From a bacterium (GTDB lineage Bacteria; Patescibacteriota; Saccharimonadia; Saccharimonadales; UBA4665): a DNA stretch of 36,724 nucleotides. Of this stretch, positions 25,259-34,596 are shown piece after piece. The stretch spans positions 1 to 36,724 of the forward strand of contig JAJZKM010000009.1 of the NCBI GenBank assembly GCA_021804085.1. Direction: 5' to 3'. The notes under the pieces are model-generated. The model did not search any database, had not been told where the DNA came from, and saw only the letters and a list, made by a program, of their open reading frames with translations. Each line of letters begins with the position of its first letter. The stretch's first letter is position 1. A program made the translations under genes and the position numbers.

Positions 25259-26562
25259 AATAAGGATACTGCCTCATTAAATTGTTCGCCTCTTTGCTCA
25301 AAGTCTTTAAACATATCGAAGCTAGGGAAACCAGGCGATAATACGAGTGCGTCTCCAGGCTTTGTTTTTGTTAATGCCTGTTTTACTATCGATAGCATAT
25401 CTTTTTTTTCAGATATGGTGTAGTTCGTATAATTCGTGGATTGCAGTGTGTCAGCTATTCTATCGGCAGATTCCCCAATTAATATAATGTGTCTTAAGTT
25501 TGAAGCTTCTGACGAAATGGTTTGGGAGAGTTTAGTAAGATCTAGGCCTCGATCCTTACCTCCTAAAATAATAACTTTCTTGCCCGATATGGCATTAATG
25601 GCAGCAATGCTGGCGGACGGTTGGGATGAAAAAGAATCATTAAAGAAACGCACTCCATTTATATTTCCGATCGGTTGTATTCGATAAGGTAGACCTTTGA
25701 ACGTTGTCAAGACTTCTTTTATTGCTTCAATTTTTTGGTCTATTTGCCATAAGCAAGTTACAGCAGCACATACATTTTGCCAATTGTGCTGACCGATTAA
25801 GCCCAGTTTATCCGTCTGGCAAATTATTTTGTTATCGATCATGACTGCATTGTTAGATATGTATGCTCCCGGTGGAGAGAGATATGGTTTGGTTTGGGCT
25901 AAGCCAGAGGAAGCGATTCTTCGACTAACTTCATTTTCGGCGTCATATATTGCGACGTCATTATTTTTTTGATTAATGAATAATTGACTCTTAGAGGCAT
26001 AGTATTCTTCTACATTAGTGTGCCAATCGAGATGTTCGGGCTCAACCATTAAGCAAATCGCAATATGTGGTGAATATTTCAAATCAATAAGTTGAAAATT
26101 GGCGAGCTCTAGTACCACCCAGTCATCCTTGTCAATATTGTCATTAAGTAATGCTAGTGGCGCTATACCAATATTGCCACCCAAGTGGGTCCGATATCCA
26201 ATAGTTTCCAGCATTTTTGCAATAAGTGTTGAAGTAGTCCCTTTACCTTTCGTTCCCGTTACACCAATAATATGCCTAGAAGGGCATACTCTAATAAATT
26301 CATTGGTTACTGTTGTTACTTTCTCGAGTATATTCGAACTATACTTTTCTTGAATATTTTTTGGGTGTAATCCTGGGGTACGAACTATAAGGTCAAATCT
26401 TTCTAGGTTTGACAAATAGTCTTCTCCGAGCTGAACTTCAGCGCCATTCGGTGTGGAGATAGTTTTATCTCTATCGCAGATAGTTATATGATTTTCGGGC
26501 TTGTTCCAGTAATCAAACGCAGAACGCCCCTGACGATCAAAGCCGATTATGGCGATATTCAT
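25255..26562 (-). CDS. murD2: MurD2: UDP-MurNAc-L-Ala L-glutamate ligase
   Basis: A 435-aa Mur ligase. The N-terminal Rossmann domain (IAIIGFDRQGRSAFDYW) is followed by the ATP loop GVTGTKGKGTT at 100-110, the segment GGNIGIAPL, the central-domain EPEHLDWH and the C-terminal binding domain (about 295-435, with ILGGKDRGLDL). Alone it would be called MurD, the D-Glu-adding enzyme. The coupled murL gene indicates MurD2, which adds L-Glu that MurL then inverts. It is preceded by the response regulator gene at 22 nt. If a normal murD exists elsewhere in the genome, the organism would have two routes. Confidence 0.85.
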   Translation of the reverse strand: MNIAIIGFDRQGRSAFDYWNKPENHITICDRDKTISTPNGAEVQLGEDYLSNLERFDLIVRTPGLHPKNIQEKYSSNILEKVTTVTNEFIRVCPSRHIIGVTGTKGKGTTSTLIAKMLETIGYRTHLGGNIGIAPLALLNDNIDKDDWVVLELANFQLIDLKYSPHIAICLMVEPEHLDWHTNVEEYYASKSQLFINQKNNDVAIYDAENEVSRRIASSGLAQTKPYLSPPGAYISNNAVMIDNKIICQTDKLGLIGQHNWQNVCAAVTCLWQIDQKIEAIKEVLTTFKGLPYRIQPIGNINGVRFFNDSFSSQPSASIAAINAISGKKVIILGGKDRGLDLTKLSQTISSEASNLRHIILIGESADRIADTLQSTNYTNYTISEKKDMLSIVKQALTKTKPGDALVLSPGFPSFDMFKDFEQRGEQFNEAVSLL

Positions 26563-26584
26563 ATAAAAGCTATTTTACCAATAA

Positions 26585-26968
26585 TTATGATAGATTTTTC
26601 TTAACTAATTCAAAAACTTGTCTAGGGGTCATGTTTGCCTTGAGTATTATGGCGGTAACTCCCATTGTTTTGATCGAATTAGGTATTTCTTGCTCTCCCA
26701 TGTTGGTTAAAATGATAACTTTTAGGTCTTTGGCCCATTCGATTTTACGTATTTCGGCAAAAACCTGATCGCCATTCATTTCAGGCATCATAAGATCTAA
26801 AAGTACTATATCTGGATGCATTGTTTTAACGAGACTTAATCCTAATTTTCCATTTTCGGCTGTCTCTACGATATATCCTTCAGCCTCAAATTTAAATCTG
26901 TACATTTGAGATATAGTTGGATCGTCTTCTATGATGGCAATTTTGTAAGGTACTTTTATTGATGGCAT
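26585..26968 (-). CDS. Single-domain response regulator (CheY-like)
   Basis: A 127-aa stand-alone receiver domain with the acidic pocket E14-D15-D16, phosphoacceptor D58 (IVLLDLMMPEMNG), conserved Thr/Ser in ILTNMG and a Lys near 114 (ILKANMTP). There is no output domain, so it acts by protein contact or phosphotransfer. It is the first gene of a minus-strand operon with murD2 and murL, and a sensor kinase gene lies 1.7 kb away on the other strand. A link between signalling and peptidoglycan precursor synthesis is inferred from gene order. Confidence 0.92.
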   Translation of the reverse strand: MPSIKVPYKIAIIEDDPTISQMYRFKFEAEGYIVETAENGKLGLSLVKTMHPDIVLLDLMMPEMNGDQVFAEIRKIEWAKDLKVIILTNMGEQEIPNSIKTMGVTAIILKANMTPRQVFELVKKNLS

Positions 26969-27475
26969 ATGTGTGTTCCTATTTCGATCAGTGAGTTCTT
27001 ATAATTGTATTGTATCATCGTCACGATAGCTATAGACCTTGTCTAATATTTTTCTATCTTTGGCAATATTTATAAGTATGACGTATTTATTTAATCTGAT
27101 AATAAATTAGAAATTGGCGGGAGTATTTTGGGATTCATTCTTTAATCGACTATATGTTTATTTATAGCAAGGTTGGAGTTATGGTTTAAGACAATTTTGG
27201 TAAACAATGCTTTTGATGTTTTATTGTGTTTATGATAACTTATCAAAGTTATTTAGCAGTTTAGGGCAATGCGACGCTTAATTAAGCGGATGAGATTGAT
27301 TGGAATTTAAAAGGAGTGTGATACTTCTGAAATTAGTCTAGTTAATTCTATTGCATAGGGACGTACCGTCGATTTAAAAGTTGGAATCATTGCAAGATTA
27401 TGCTTTTGTGTGGATCTCTAATAAATTTCAAGCTAAATAAATTAACTATTCAATTACTAATGAACGGAATTTTAA
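26969..27475. other. 507-bp divergent intergenic region with palindromes
   Basis: No gene found. It separates the response regulator-mur operon from the methyltransferase-kinase pair and holds two perfect palindromes, TGATAAcTTATCA (27233-27245) and CGCTTAATTAAGCG (27275-27288), plus GACG-tac-CGTC (27360-27370). These could be operators for the divergent units. I find no convincing -35/-10 pair and no RNA gene. Confidence 0.5.
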
Positions 27476-28633
27476 ATGCGTGGAAGCAATATAGAATCAC
27501 AAAAAATATTCAATGAAATGCCAAGAAAAAAATATCCACTCGGTGAGATTACTTATGAAGAAAGTATTCATCCATCGGCTGTCGGCATAAGTGAAAATCT
27601 ATATCCAAAGAAAGTTGTTGAGGTGGGGGTTTTGGATCCGATAACTGAGAGCTTTAGTCGCGAAGAGATTAAAGAAATTACCGAAATAGAACAATTCATG
27701 GATAGTTTTGCTGCTAAACGAAGAGAAGAGGGAAAATGGGAAAGAAGTCCAGATACTGCATATATGGACGAAAATGGAAATTCTACTCGTAAAGAAAAAA
27801 AAGAATGGGGAGACCCAGTTTCAAGAGATAAGTTTTTTATAGAGATGTTACAAAGTCCAGGATTGAATGAATGGCGGACTAAAGTGCCTTCCTCTCAGTC
27901 TTTGGTAGATCTGATGGATCCGTTGAGTAACAATCAAATTGATTACGTAGCACGCAAGTGGTTGTCGCTATCTACCGATGCTCGTGCGATCAGGAATAGG
28001 GCTGCGGTAATGTCGAAAACGGTTGAAGAATTTGTTTATGGATCAGAAAAAGATAAGGAATTTAAATGGCTAAGTATTGCATGTGGTACTGCCCTGCCTG
28101 TGATGCTTATTGCTAACAAGGCCGATATAAAAACTCAACTTTACTTGGCTGACTTTGATCTTAGGGCACTTGAAAGTACTAAAAGGATTGCAGCCGAAAT
28201 AGACTTTCAAGGAAAAATATTTAAGCCTTCGGATTGTGGAATGAAAAATGACAGGATAAATATTTTTAAGAAAGAAGATATGCATCAACTAGGGAAACAT
28301 CTTGATGATAAAGTTGGACGACCTGAACTTTGTGACATGCTAGGAATATTTGAATATACAGGAGAAGAACTTGGTATAGATTCAGCAGAATTTTTGCGCA
28401 CAGGCTACGATATGTTGAGTCCCGGAGGTAGATTAATATTTGGGCAAATGAGATCAAGTAGAAAAATGTCAGATTTTACTATGGGTGTAGTATGTTGGCC
28501 TTGGGTGAAAATGCGCAGTCCCGAAGAAGTTATGGAAATAATCAATAAAGCCAATATTCCACTTTCCAGTACGACATTGTATTTAACTGATGATGGCGTC
28601 TATATTGTTGGGGTAATAGATAAGCCACTCTAG
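27476..28633 (+). CDS. Class I SAM-dependent methyltransferase-like protein
   Basis: A 385-aa soluble protein. Residues 1-130 form a charged N-terminal region with no recognised domain. The Rossmann methyltransferase core starts with WLSIACGTALPVML (about 198-211, motif I with GT in place of GxG), then LYLADFDLRALESTK (acidic end of strand 2), a motif near 285 (DMLGIFEYTGEELG) and MLSPGGRLIFGQM (about 308-320). The substrate is unknown. There is no clear RBS at the ATG; MPRKKYPLG at codon 14 is a possible alternative start. It is followed after 33 nt by the histidine kinase gene, so the two may be co-transcribed. Confidence 0.75.
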   Translation: MRGSNIESQKIFNEMPRKKYPLGEITYEESIHPSAVGISENLYPKKVVEVGVLDPITESFSREEIKEITEIEQFMDSFAAKRREEGKWERSPDTAYMDENGNSTRKEKKEWGDPVSRDKFFIEMLQSPGLNEWRTKVPSSQSLVDLMDPLSNNQIDYVARKWLSLSTDARAIRNRAAVMSKTVEEFVYGSEKDKEFKWLSIACGTALPVMLIANKADIKTQLYLADFDLRALESTKRIAAEIDFQGKIFKPSDCGMKNDRINIFKKEDMHQLGKHLDDKVGRPELCDMLGIFEYTGEELGIDSAEFLRTGYDMLSPGGRLIFGQMRSSRKMSDFTMGVVCWPWVKMRSPEEVMEIINKANIPLSSTTLYLTDDGVYIVGVIDKPL

Positions 28634-28666
28634 AACAACAAAAAAGCATAATGTTAATGTATATAT

Positions 28667-30853
28667 ATGCACTTGTTAGCGATACTATTATTTATAGCTG
28701 CAGTCTTTGGTTTTTTAGCGGCTGCCATGGTTTTACTGCGAGACTATCATAATCCACAGAATATTTCATTTTTCGGTATCGGACTCGGTGTTACTGTTTG
28801 GGTAGTAGGAATATCTTGTTTTATATTAAGTACGGGATCGATAGCACCATTGTTGTGGGCTAGAATATATTATTCTGCGCCAATTATACTGGTCTACTCG
28901 TCATTAGAATTTTCTCAATATTTCCTATATACGAAAAAGTTACCTAAAGCCATTAATTTTTTACTTTTTATCAGTGGTTTTATTCTATTAACACTGTTCT
29001 TGTCGGATAATACTTTTCTCATAGCTAAGATAATTCATCGAACTTACGGTTATCAAATCAGCCTACAACACCTAGGGTACTTATTGTATTCCTTATATCT
29101 TGTGCTTTGTTTCTTGATTGTAATAATTTTAGTTTTCTATAAATCCATAAAATCACAGCAAATTCAGTACAAGCAGCAAGCTAGGATATTCCTTTTTGGA
29201 TATATTGCGTCATTTATTCTCGGTCTATTCTTTAACTTAATCCTTCCTTGGTTCGGTGATTACCGCTTAATAGCTGTTGGTCCTTTAATGACGCCAATAT
29301 TCTTTGTTTCAATAAGCTATGCAATTATCAAACGTAGATTGTTTGACATTCGATTGGCGTTCACCAGATTATTAGCGTATGCAGCATCGCTTGTTTTTAT
29401 TGGAATAATATTTTCTTTTGTCTCTTTTGACATTGTTGGTTTTGTGTTTCGTCATACCAATATTACGCAAACTGAAACGCGTTTAATCTACACCATGATA
29501 GCTGTGCTTCTGGTCTTCATATTTCCTTATCCAAAGAAGTTTTTTGATAATTTTACCAAGAGATATTTTCATCAAGACTCTTATGATGTCCAGAATTTTC
29601 TATATAATTTCAATAAGACTTTGGTGACAAATTATAACCTTTCTTCTCTTTTAAAAAATGTATCAGTTGTTATTCAAGAAAATCTTAAACCATCCTTTAT
29701 CTTCTTCTATATTAGAAATAATGACGTCGCTGATAACAATAAAACAAGTAGTCATGTTCAACCTTTGCTTAATGCGCAAGAGTGGACTGCGCTGGACAAG
29801 GGTTTAGTGAATCTACGCAAAAAAATCATTTCTGTCGATTCTCTTTCGGCACAGTATAAAGATATACAGGATATGTTGAAGAGCAAGAATATTTCCGTTT
29901 TGGCCAGGTTGACAATGAATGTTAGAGACGAGGGAATAGGTTATATGGTGTTTGCCAATAAAAAAAGTGGTAATATCTATAACCTCAAAGATCTCGAAAT
30001 AATAGAAATAATCGCAAATGAATTAGTAGTTGCAATTCAGAATGCTCTTAGAACCGAAGAAATTGAACGGTTTAACATTACTTTACAAAATAAAGTTAGA
30101 GAATCTACTAACAGACTAAGAAAAACAAATGAAAAATTGCGGGCTCTTGATGAGGCGAAAGACGATTTCGTAAGCATGGCTTCGCATCAATTGAGGACTC
30201 CACTTACAAGCGTTAAGGGTAACATTAGTCTTATTCTTGACGGGGATGCGGGTAAAATTAGTGACCTGCAAAGACAATTACTGAATCAAGCGTTTGTAGG
30301 TTCTCAAAAGATGGTATATTTAATATCCGATCTACTCAATGTATCTAGGCTGAAAACAGGCAAATTTATAATTGATAGGAGTGAGACCGATCTAGCTTCG
30401 GTTATAGAAGAGGAGGTAAATCAATTATTAGATTCGGCAAAATCGCGGTCCATCACTCTGTCGTACAATAAACCGAAGGATTTTCCATTTATGATGCTTG
30501 ACGAGATAAAGTCTCGCCAAGTAATAATGAATTTTATAGATAATGCAATTTATTACACTCCTGCAGGCGGTCATATCGAAGTTGAATTGAGTCAAACAAA
30601 GTCTTCTGTGGAGTTTAAAGTAATAGACAATGGAATGGGTGTTCCTAAAGACGATCAGCCTCATCTGTTTACGAAGTTTTATCGTGCAGGTAATGCGCGT
30701 AAAGTAAGGCCTGATGGAACAGGATTGGGCTTATTTTTAGCAAAAAAAATAATTATTTCCGAAGGGGGTTCTATAATCTTTAAAACAGAACTCGACAAGG
30801 GGAGTGTTTTTGGTTTTAGTTTCCCCAAATCTAATGTTGTGCCTAACCCATAA
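28667..30853 (+). CDS. Membrane sensor histidine kinase (7TM-GAF-HisKA-HATPase)
   Basis: A 728-aa hybrid-free sensor kinase. Residues 1-265 contain about seven hydrophobic helices, like the 7TM sensor region of 'histidine kinase N-terminal 7TM' proteins. A GAF-like domain (about 310-460) is followed by a coiled coil, then HisKA with phosphoacceptor H507 (FVSMASHQLRTPLTSVKG). The HATPase_c domain has the N box MNFIDNAIYYTP (about 620), DNGMGVP (about 655) and GTGLGLFLAKK (about 685). No cognate regulator with an output domain is adjacent; the single receiver gene at 26585-26968 is the nearest candidate. A ligand is not predictable. Confidence 0.92.
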   Translation: MHLLAILLFIAAVFGFLAAAMVLLRDYHNPQNISFFGIGLGVTVWVVGISCFILSTGSIAPLLWARIYYSAPIILVYSSLEFSQYFLYTKKLPKAINFLLFISGFILLTLFLSDNTFLIAKIIHRTYGYQISLQHLGYLLYSLYLVLCFLIVIILVFYKSIKSQQIQYKQQARIFLFGYIASFILGLFFNLILPWFGDYRLIAVGPLMTPIFFVSISYAIIKRRLFDIRLAFTRLLAYAASLVFIGIIFSFVSFDIVGFVFRHTNITQTETRLIYTMIAVLLVFIFPYPKKFFDNFTKRYFHQDSYDVQNFLYNFNKTLVTNYNLSSLLKNVSVVIQENLKPSFIFFYIRNNDVADNNKTSSHVQPLLNAQEWTALDKGLVNLRKKIISVDSLSAQYKDIQDMLKSKNISVLARLTMNVRDEGIGYMVFANKKSGNIYNLKDLEIIEIIANELVVAIQNALRTEEIERFNITLQNKVRESTNRLRKTNEKLRALDEAKDDFVSMASHQLRTPLTSVKGNISLILDGDAGKISDLQRQLLNQAFVGSQKMVYLISDLLNVSRLKTGKFIIDRSETDLASVIEEEVNQLLDSAKSRSITLSYNKPKDFPFMMLDEIKSRQVIMNFIDNAIYYTPAGGHIEVELSQTKSSVEFKVIDNGMGVPKDDQPHLFTKFYRAGNARKVRPDGTGLGLFLAKKIIISEGGSIIFKTELDKGSVFGFSFPKSNVVPNP

Positions 30854-30905
30854 TTTAACCAGATTTAATAGGATTAAACATATAAAACACTATAATAAAA
30901 TATGT

Positions 30906-30934
30906 TTGACAAAAAATAGTGCTAGTGGTATTAT
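30906..30934 (+). promoter_or_regulatory. Strong promoter of the surface-protein genes
   Basis: TTGACA (30906-30911), a 17-nt spacer and TATTAT (30929-30934), followed by an AGGAAGGA ribosome site (30958-30965) and the ATG at 30976. It is near consensus and has the best promoter/RBS combination in the window, consistent with high expression of the two secreted proteins. Confidence 0.75.
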
Positions 30935-30975
30935 TAAGGTCAGTTTAGGGTGCGAAGAGGAAGGAATTAGGTTTT

Positions 30976-32319
30976 ATGGAAGAGAAGTTGAATAATAATA
31001 TTTATAAAGATAATAGTAATGATTTATCTAAAAATAATGCTATTCGTATTGCTGTAGCGACTTTAGCAGTAAGTGTTGGATTGGCTGGATTCGAAGGATC
31101 TGCGAATGGATCAACTAGTATTTCAGGAAACGAACGGACTGTAACTAATGCAGGTCCTAATACAATAGCTAAGAGAGAAGCAATAGCTAAGAGAGAAGCA
31201 ATAGCTAAGAGAGAAGCAATAGCTAAGAGAGAAGCAATAGCTAAGAGAGAAGCAATAGCTAAGAGAGAAGCAATAGCTAAGAGAGAAGCAGCACCAAAGA
31301 ATGTTGATGTAGTAGTTTATAAGTCTAGTATTAGTGCTTCTAATATTGCTAAGGGAAAAATAACATTCCTAGAAGATGAGCATACGAATGGTTACAAAGC
31401 AGTTAATCCTGCTACCTGTATTAGAGAGGCAAATTTCTGGAATTCAGGTAGAGCAGCAAATGGTAAAGTTTATTTCTTCGAAGACCACAACGGTACGATT
31501 TGTACCGATAAATCTTCACCAACTGGATGGGTAAAAGTTGCGGGTGGAATAACTGGTCGTGACTGCGGTAATGAGGCCAAGCCAATGGGTCCAATACCTG
31601 GTCCTAAGGCTCAGGGAAAAATAGAAATGGAGACTAACCTAGATACTAACGCTAAAATTAAAGTTACGGCTTCAGCAATGGTTAAAGCTGCATGCACAAG
31701 TATATATGGTTCGGCTTCGGCAAGTGGCAGTGCTAGAGCTATAGCTTTTGAGTCAATTAATCTTAAGACGTTTCTTAACGACTCTGCATCTGAGCAAGAC
31801 AAAATAGAAATGGGAATCGTTGGCAAGGCTGATCTCGAGGCTAAGGCATCAGCCAAAGCGTCAGCTGAGGCGCAGTGTCCAATTGTGAATGCTACGACTA
31901 CTACTGAAATCGCTCCGTCGACTACGACAACTCTACAGCCAGTTACGACTACTACTGAAATCGCTCCGTCGACTACGACAACTCTACCAAATTACGTTCC
32001 AATAACTGCCAATTTTGTCAATAACAACCAGGAACCAATAGATGAAGGTGCGCAAGATCTGATATGCGCAACATATTCTGGCGGTAATCCAGGCGACAAT
32101 GTTGCGGTTAATATGAGCGCATCTGTAGGTGCAATGGGAGAAACATATAAAACCAACGGTAATATCTACTGTGCAGATTGGACTGCTCCAAACACTCCTA
32201 CCACCAATGCTGAAATTGAGCTTACTGTTACTGATGAAACCGAGCAGGCTGAAGGAGCTCCGTCCGGAGATTACCTAGTTCAGGATTTCGAATCAATTGC
32301 TGTAATGCAACCACAATAA
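30976..32319 (+). CDS. Secreted repeat-containing surface protein
   Basis: A 447-aa exported protein of unknown family. A signal-like helix (AIRIAVATLAVSVGLAGF, about 22-39) follows a polar N-terminus. Seven perfect IAKREA hexapeptides (64-105) form a strongly charged, probably helical rod. A Cys-containing region follows (CIREANFWNSGRAANGKVYF and ITGRDCG), then an Ala/Lys-rich part, two identical TTTTEIAPSTTTTL stalks (about 306-337) and a C-terminal Ig-like module with two Cys residues (residues about 338-447). There is no sorting signal. A short gap (28 nt) separates it from the next secreted protein; both are probably co-transcribed. It may mediate attachment to a host cell or matrix; that is an inference from composition and secretion. 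Confidence 0.7.
   Translation: MEEKLNNNIYKDNSNDLSKNNAIRIAVATLAVSVGLAGFEGSANGSTSISGNERTVTNAGPNTIAKREAIAKREAIAKREAIAKREAIAKREAIAKREAIAKREAAPKNVDVVVYKSSISASNIAKGKITFLEDEHTNGYKAVNPATCIREANFWNSGRAANGKVYFFEDHNGTICTDKSSPTGWVKVAGGITGRDCGNEAKPMGPIPGPKAQGKIEMETNLDTNAKIKVTASAMVKAACTSIYGSASASGSARAIAFESINLKTFLNDSASEQDKIEMGIVGKADLEAKASAKASAEAQCPIVNATTTTEIAPSTTTTLQPVTTTTEIAPSTTTTLPNYVPITANFVNNNQEPIDEGAQDLICATYSGGNPGDNVAVNMSASVGAMGETYKTNGNIYCADWTAPNTPTTNAEIELTVTDETEQAEGAPSGDYLVQDFESIAVMQPQ
31165..31290 (+). repeat. Seven perfect 18-bp tandem repeats in frame
   Basis: Seven copies of ATAGCTAAGAGAGAAGCA without a single mismatch, encoding IAKREA each time. Unit length is a multiple of three, so copy-number change would lengthen or shorten the protein but never break the frame. 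Sequence identity at third positions points to recent expansion. Confidence 0.97.
31894..31986 (+). repeat. Duplicated 42-bp Thr-rich stalk segment
   Basis: Two identical 42-bp copies (31894-31935 and 31945-31986) separated by 9 bp, encoding TTTEIAPSTTTTL stretches. The repeat extends a probable O-linked or flexible stalk. Period 51 bp. Confidence 0.95.
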
Positions 32320-32347
32320 GAATAAGATTCAATAGGGAGACTATAAT

Positions 32348-33349
32348 ATGAAATTACCATTTAAAATAGTATCGATCGGATCTAGCATAGCTTTGATCGC
32401 TGGCATGTTTTTGCCCGGTTTTGTTAGTGCTGCCGGAGTTGGACAAATAGAAGGTGGAAACGTTAACTATACAATATCTAATGTTACAAAGGGTACAGGT
32501 TTTTCTAATACACAGTCGGCAGACCAATGTAATATAGTCGAATATCGATTACACCTGTACAATCCTGGTCCTGACCCTATTAATGACGTTAATGTAGAAG
32601 CAACTATCAATACGATAACACCGTATACTCAGTACGTTTCGACTGCTACAGTGTTTGCACCAGATAGCTTGACTCCACAAATTAATTTTCAATCTACCTT
32701 GAATCTATCTACTGCGCAGACAGAAACTTATATTAAGGGTTCTACCGTACTGCTTGATAGTGCTGGCAATGTGATCAGTTCCAGTTCTAACGGTACTCTA
32801 GCCGATACGATTACTACCGGCGCCGGTGGTATTGACATAGGTTCATTAGGGGCATCAGTCCAAGAATACCTAGAATTTAAAGCTCAGGTTAATTGTCCAT
32901 CCGTTCCCACTCCTCAACCAACCTATGCTTGTACCGGATTAACCGTAGAGGGTGAAGATAATAATATAGTTAAAGTAACTAATTTCACGACTTCACAGAA
33001 TAATGGTGCTAATTTCACCAACGCTACGCTAAACTGGGGCGATAACTCAACTCCTTTAACAACAAATAATGTAGTAGGTCAGACTCACCAATACGCAAGT
33101 AATGGTACATACAATATTATTGTTACTGCTAACTTTAACGTTAATGGATCTACCCAATCAGCGACTAGTCAGTCTTGTGAACAGCAAATTAGTTTCACAT
33201 CTACACCTCCAACTACCCCTACTACACCCACCCCTACCCAATTGGTTAATACTGGCCCTGGTAATGTAATAGCTGTTTTCCTAGGGTTCAGTGCAACAGG
33301 TTTTGCAGCTTTCTCGATGCTTAAACGATACAAGCTTTCTCGGGGCTAG
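32348..33349 (+). CDS. Sortase-type cell-wall-anchored protein with PKD-like domain
   Basis: A 333-aa secreted protein. A signal peptide ends near residue 28 (ALIAGMFLPGFVSAAG). An N-terminal DUF11-like conserved repeat region (YRLHLYNPGPDPINDVNVEA) is followed by a PKD-like fold near 190-280 (NWGDNS, HQYASNGTYNIIVTANF), a Pro/Thr linker and a C-terminal sorting signal: LVNTGPG (about 300-306), a hydrophobic helix and a basic tail KRYKLSRG. LVNTG differs from canonical LPxTG at the second position, so a non-classical sortase may process it. A GGGAG RBS is present. It is followed by a strong terminator. Confidence 0.8.
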   Translation: MKLPFKIVSIGSSIALIAGMFLPGFVSAAGVGQIEGGNVNYTISNVTKGTGFSNTQSADQCNIVEYRLHLYNPGPDPINDVNVEATINTITPYTQYVSTATVFAPDSLTPQINFQSTLNLSTAQTETYIKGSTVLLDSAGNVISSSSNGTLADTITTGAGGIDIGSLGASVQEYLEFKAQVNCPSVPTPQPTYACTGLTVEGEDNNIVKVTNFTTSQNNGANFTNATLNWGDNSTPLTTNNVVGQTHQYASNGTYNIIVTANFNVNGSTQSATSQSCEQQISFTSTPPTTPTTPTPTQLVNTGPGNVIAVFLGFSATGFAAFSMLKRYKLSRG

Positions 33350-33450
33350 TTGTGGATAACTACTAGTAATAATATCTGTTCTGTGATATATAAAAGAAGA
33401 GATAGTTTGCACTAAGAGCAAAGACTGACCGCTCAAAACTCAATGAATTT

Positions 33451-33478
33451 TCCCGGGTTTATAAACCCGGGATTTTTC
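33451..33478 (+). terminator. Rho-independent terminator of the surface-protein operon
   Basis: A perfect 22-nt palindrome, TCCCGGGTTTA/TAAACCCGGGA (33451-33472), followed by TTTTTCTTTT. This is the clearest intrinsic terminator in the window; it lies 100 nt after the second surface gene and 40 nt before tRNA-Glu. Confidence 0.93.
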
Positions 33479-33519
33479 TTTTCCAATCTGTTATGCTAAG
33501 ATATCTCAGTTCGTATAAA

Positions 33520-33858
<339 letters not shown>

Positions 33859-33862
<4 letters not shown>

Positions 33863-34596
33863 TAAAACTCACGCTTAAAAAGCTTATCCTGCTCAATAGA
33901 GATTTGCTGTTCCATTAACCCATTCCATTGAAACATATGTAGTATTTTGATTATTGCTTTAGATGCGACCTTTGTGCTTTGCTGACGAAGGTCAATTGAA
34001 GGTACAACTTCATCAATTGCAATTATTTCATTTTGCCTTGCCGCATAAATACCCCTTAATGGAACCCTCATATGGTCAAGTAAATCTAATTTTCTATCCA
34101 ACACATTACGTAACTCAATATGTACCTTAACATCACCCTTGATGTGTTCCGCCTCTATAAGTCGTTTAATAAACTCAAACCATTCGGTTACAGCATACAT
34201 AACACTACCGATAGGGTTTAGTATTTTATCTGGCTGGATAGACTTAAAGGGTAATTGATTATTTAACCAAGAATCATCTTGATACCAGTCCTCATTAAGA
34301 GCTATATAAGCTATAAACTCGCCATCAAAAAATAATCTCCACACTTCTTTATGTATGCCAAAATCACACCATGCCTCTATGCCATCATCAATGTTATACA
34401 TATCTTGATGCTCTGCGGAAGATGTCGGCACATGAGGTACGTCCCAGCCACGAAGTTGAACAGCACTATTCCTAACTAGCTGTTGAAGATTGGTATAATT
34501 TTTATTTTCAACCTCATAGTTTTTAGTTGGCTTAAAATGAATCACCCAGTAGCCATGAGATTTTATTACTCTTAATGTAGATTTCATATCTCCCAT
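33859..34596 (-). CDS. Unknown 245-aa protein paired with AlbA_2 gene
   Basis: A 245-aa soluble protein I cannot assign to a named family. It begins MKSTLRVIKSHGYWVIHFKP (after a short MGD), has LRGWDVPHVP near 48-57, EVWRLFFDGEFIAYIALNED near 84-103 and a helical, charged C-terminal half. From memory, similar proteins occur beside AlbA_2-domain genes in mobile or defence islands, but that is not checked. The start overlaps the stop of the upstream AlbA_2 gene by one base (TAATG), so the two are translationally coupled. Its TAG stop falls exactly at the boundary of the inverted repeat, placing the gene at the edge of the variable segment. Confidence 0.7.

Noticed and set aside
25255-26562. 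Canonical MurD
   Set aside because: Sequence alone allows it, but the translationally coupled MurL gene makes the L-Glu-adding MurD2 the better call.
27300-27475. Small gene after AAGGAG near 27310
   Set aside because: The only start nearby (GTG) gives seven codons before a stop.
31165-31290. CRISPR array
   Set aside because: The 18-bp units are directly contiguous with no spacers and encode a hexapeptide in frame.
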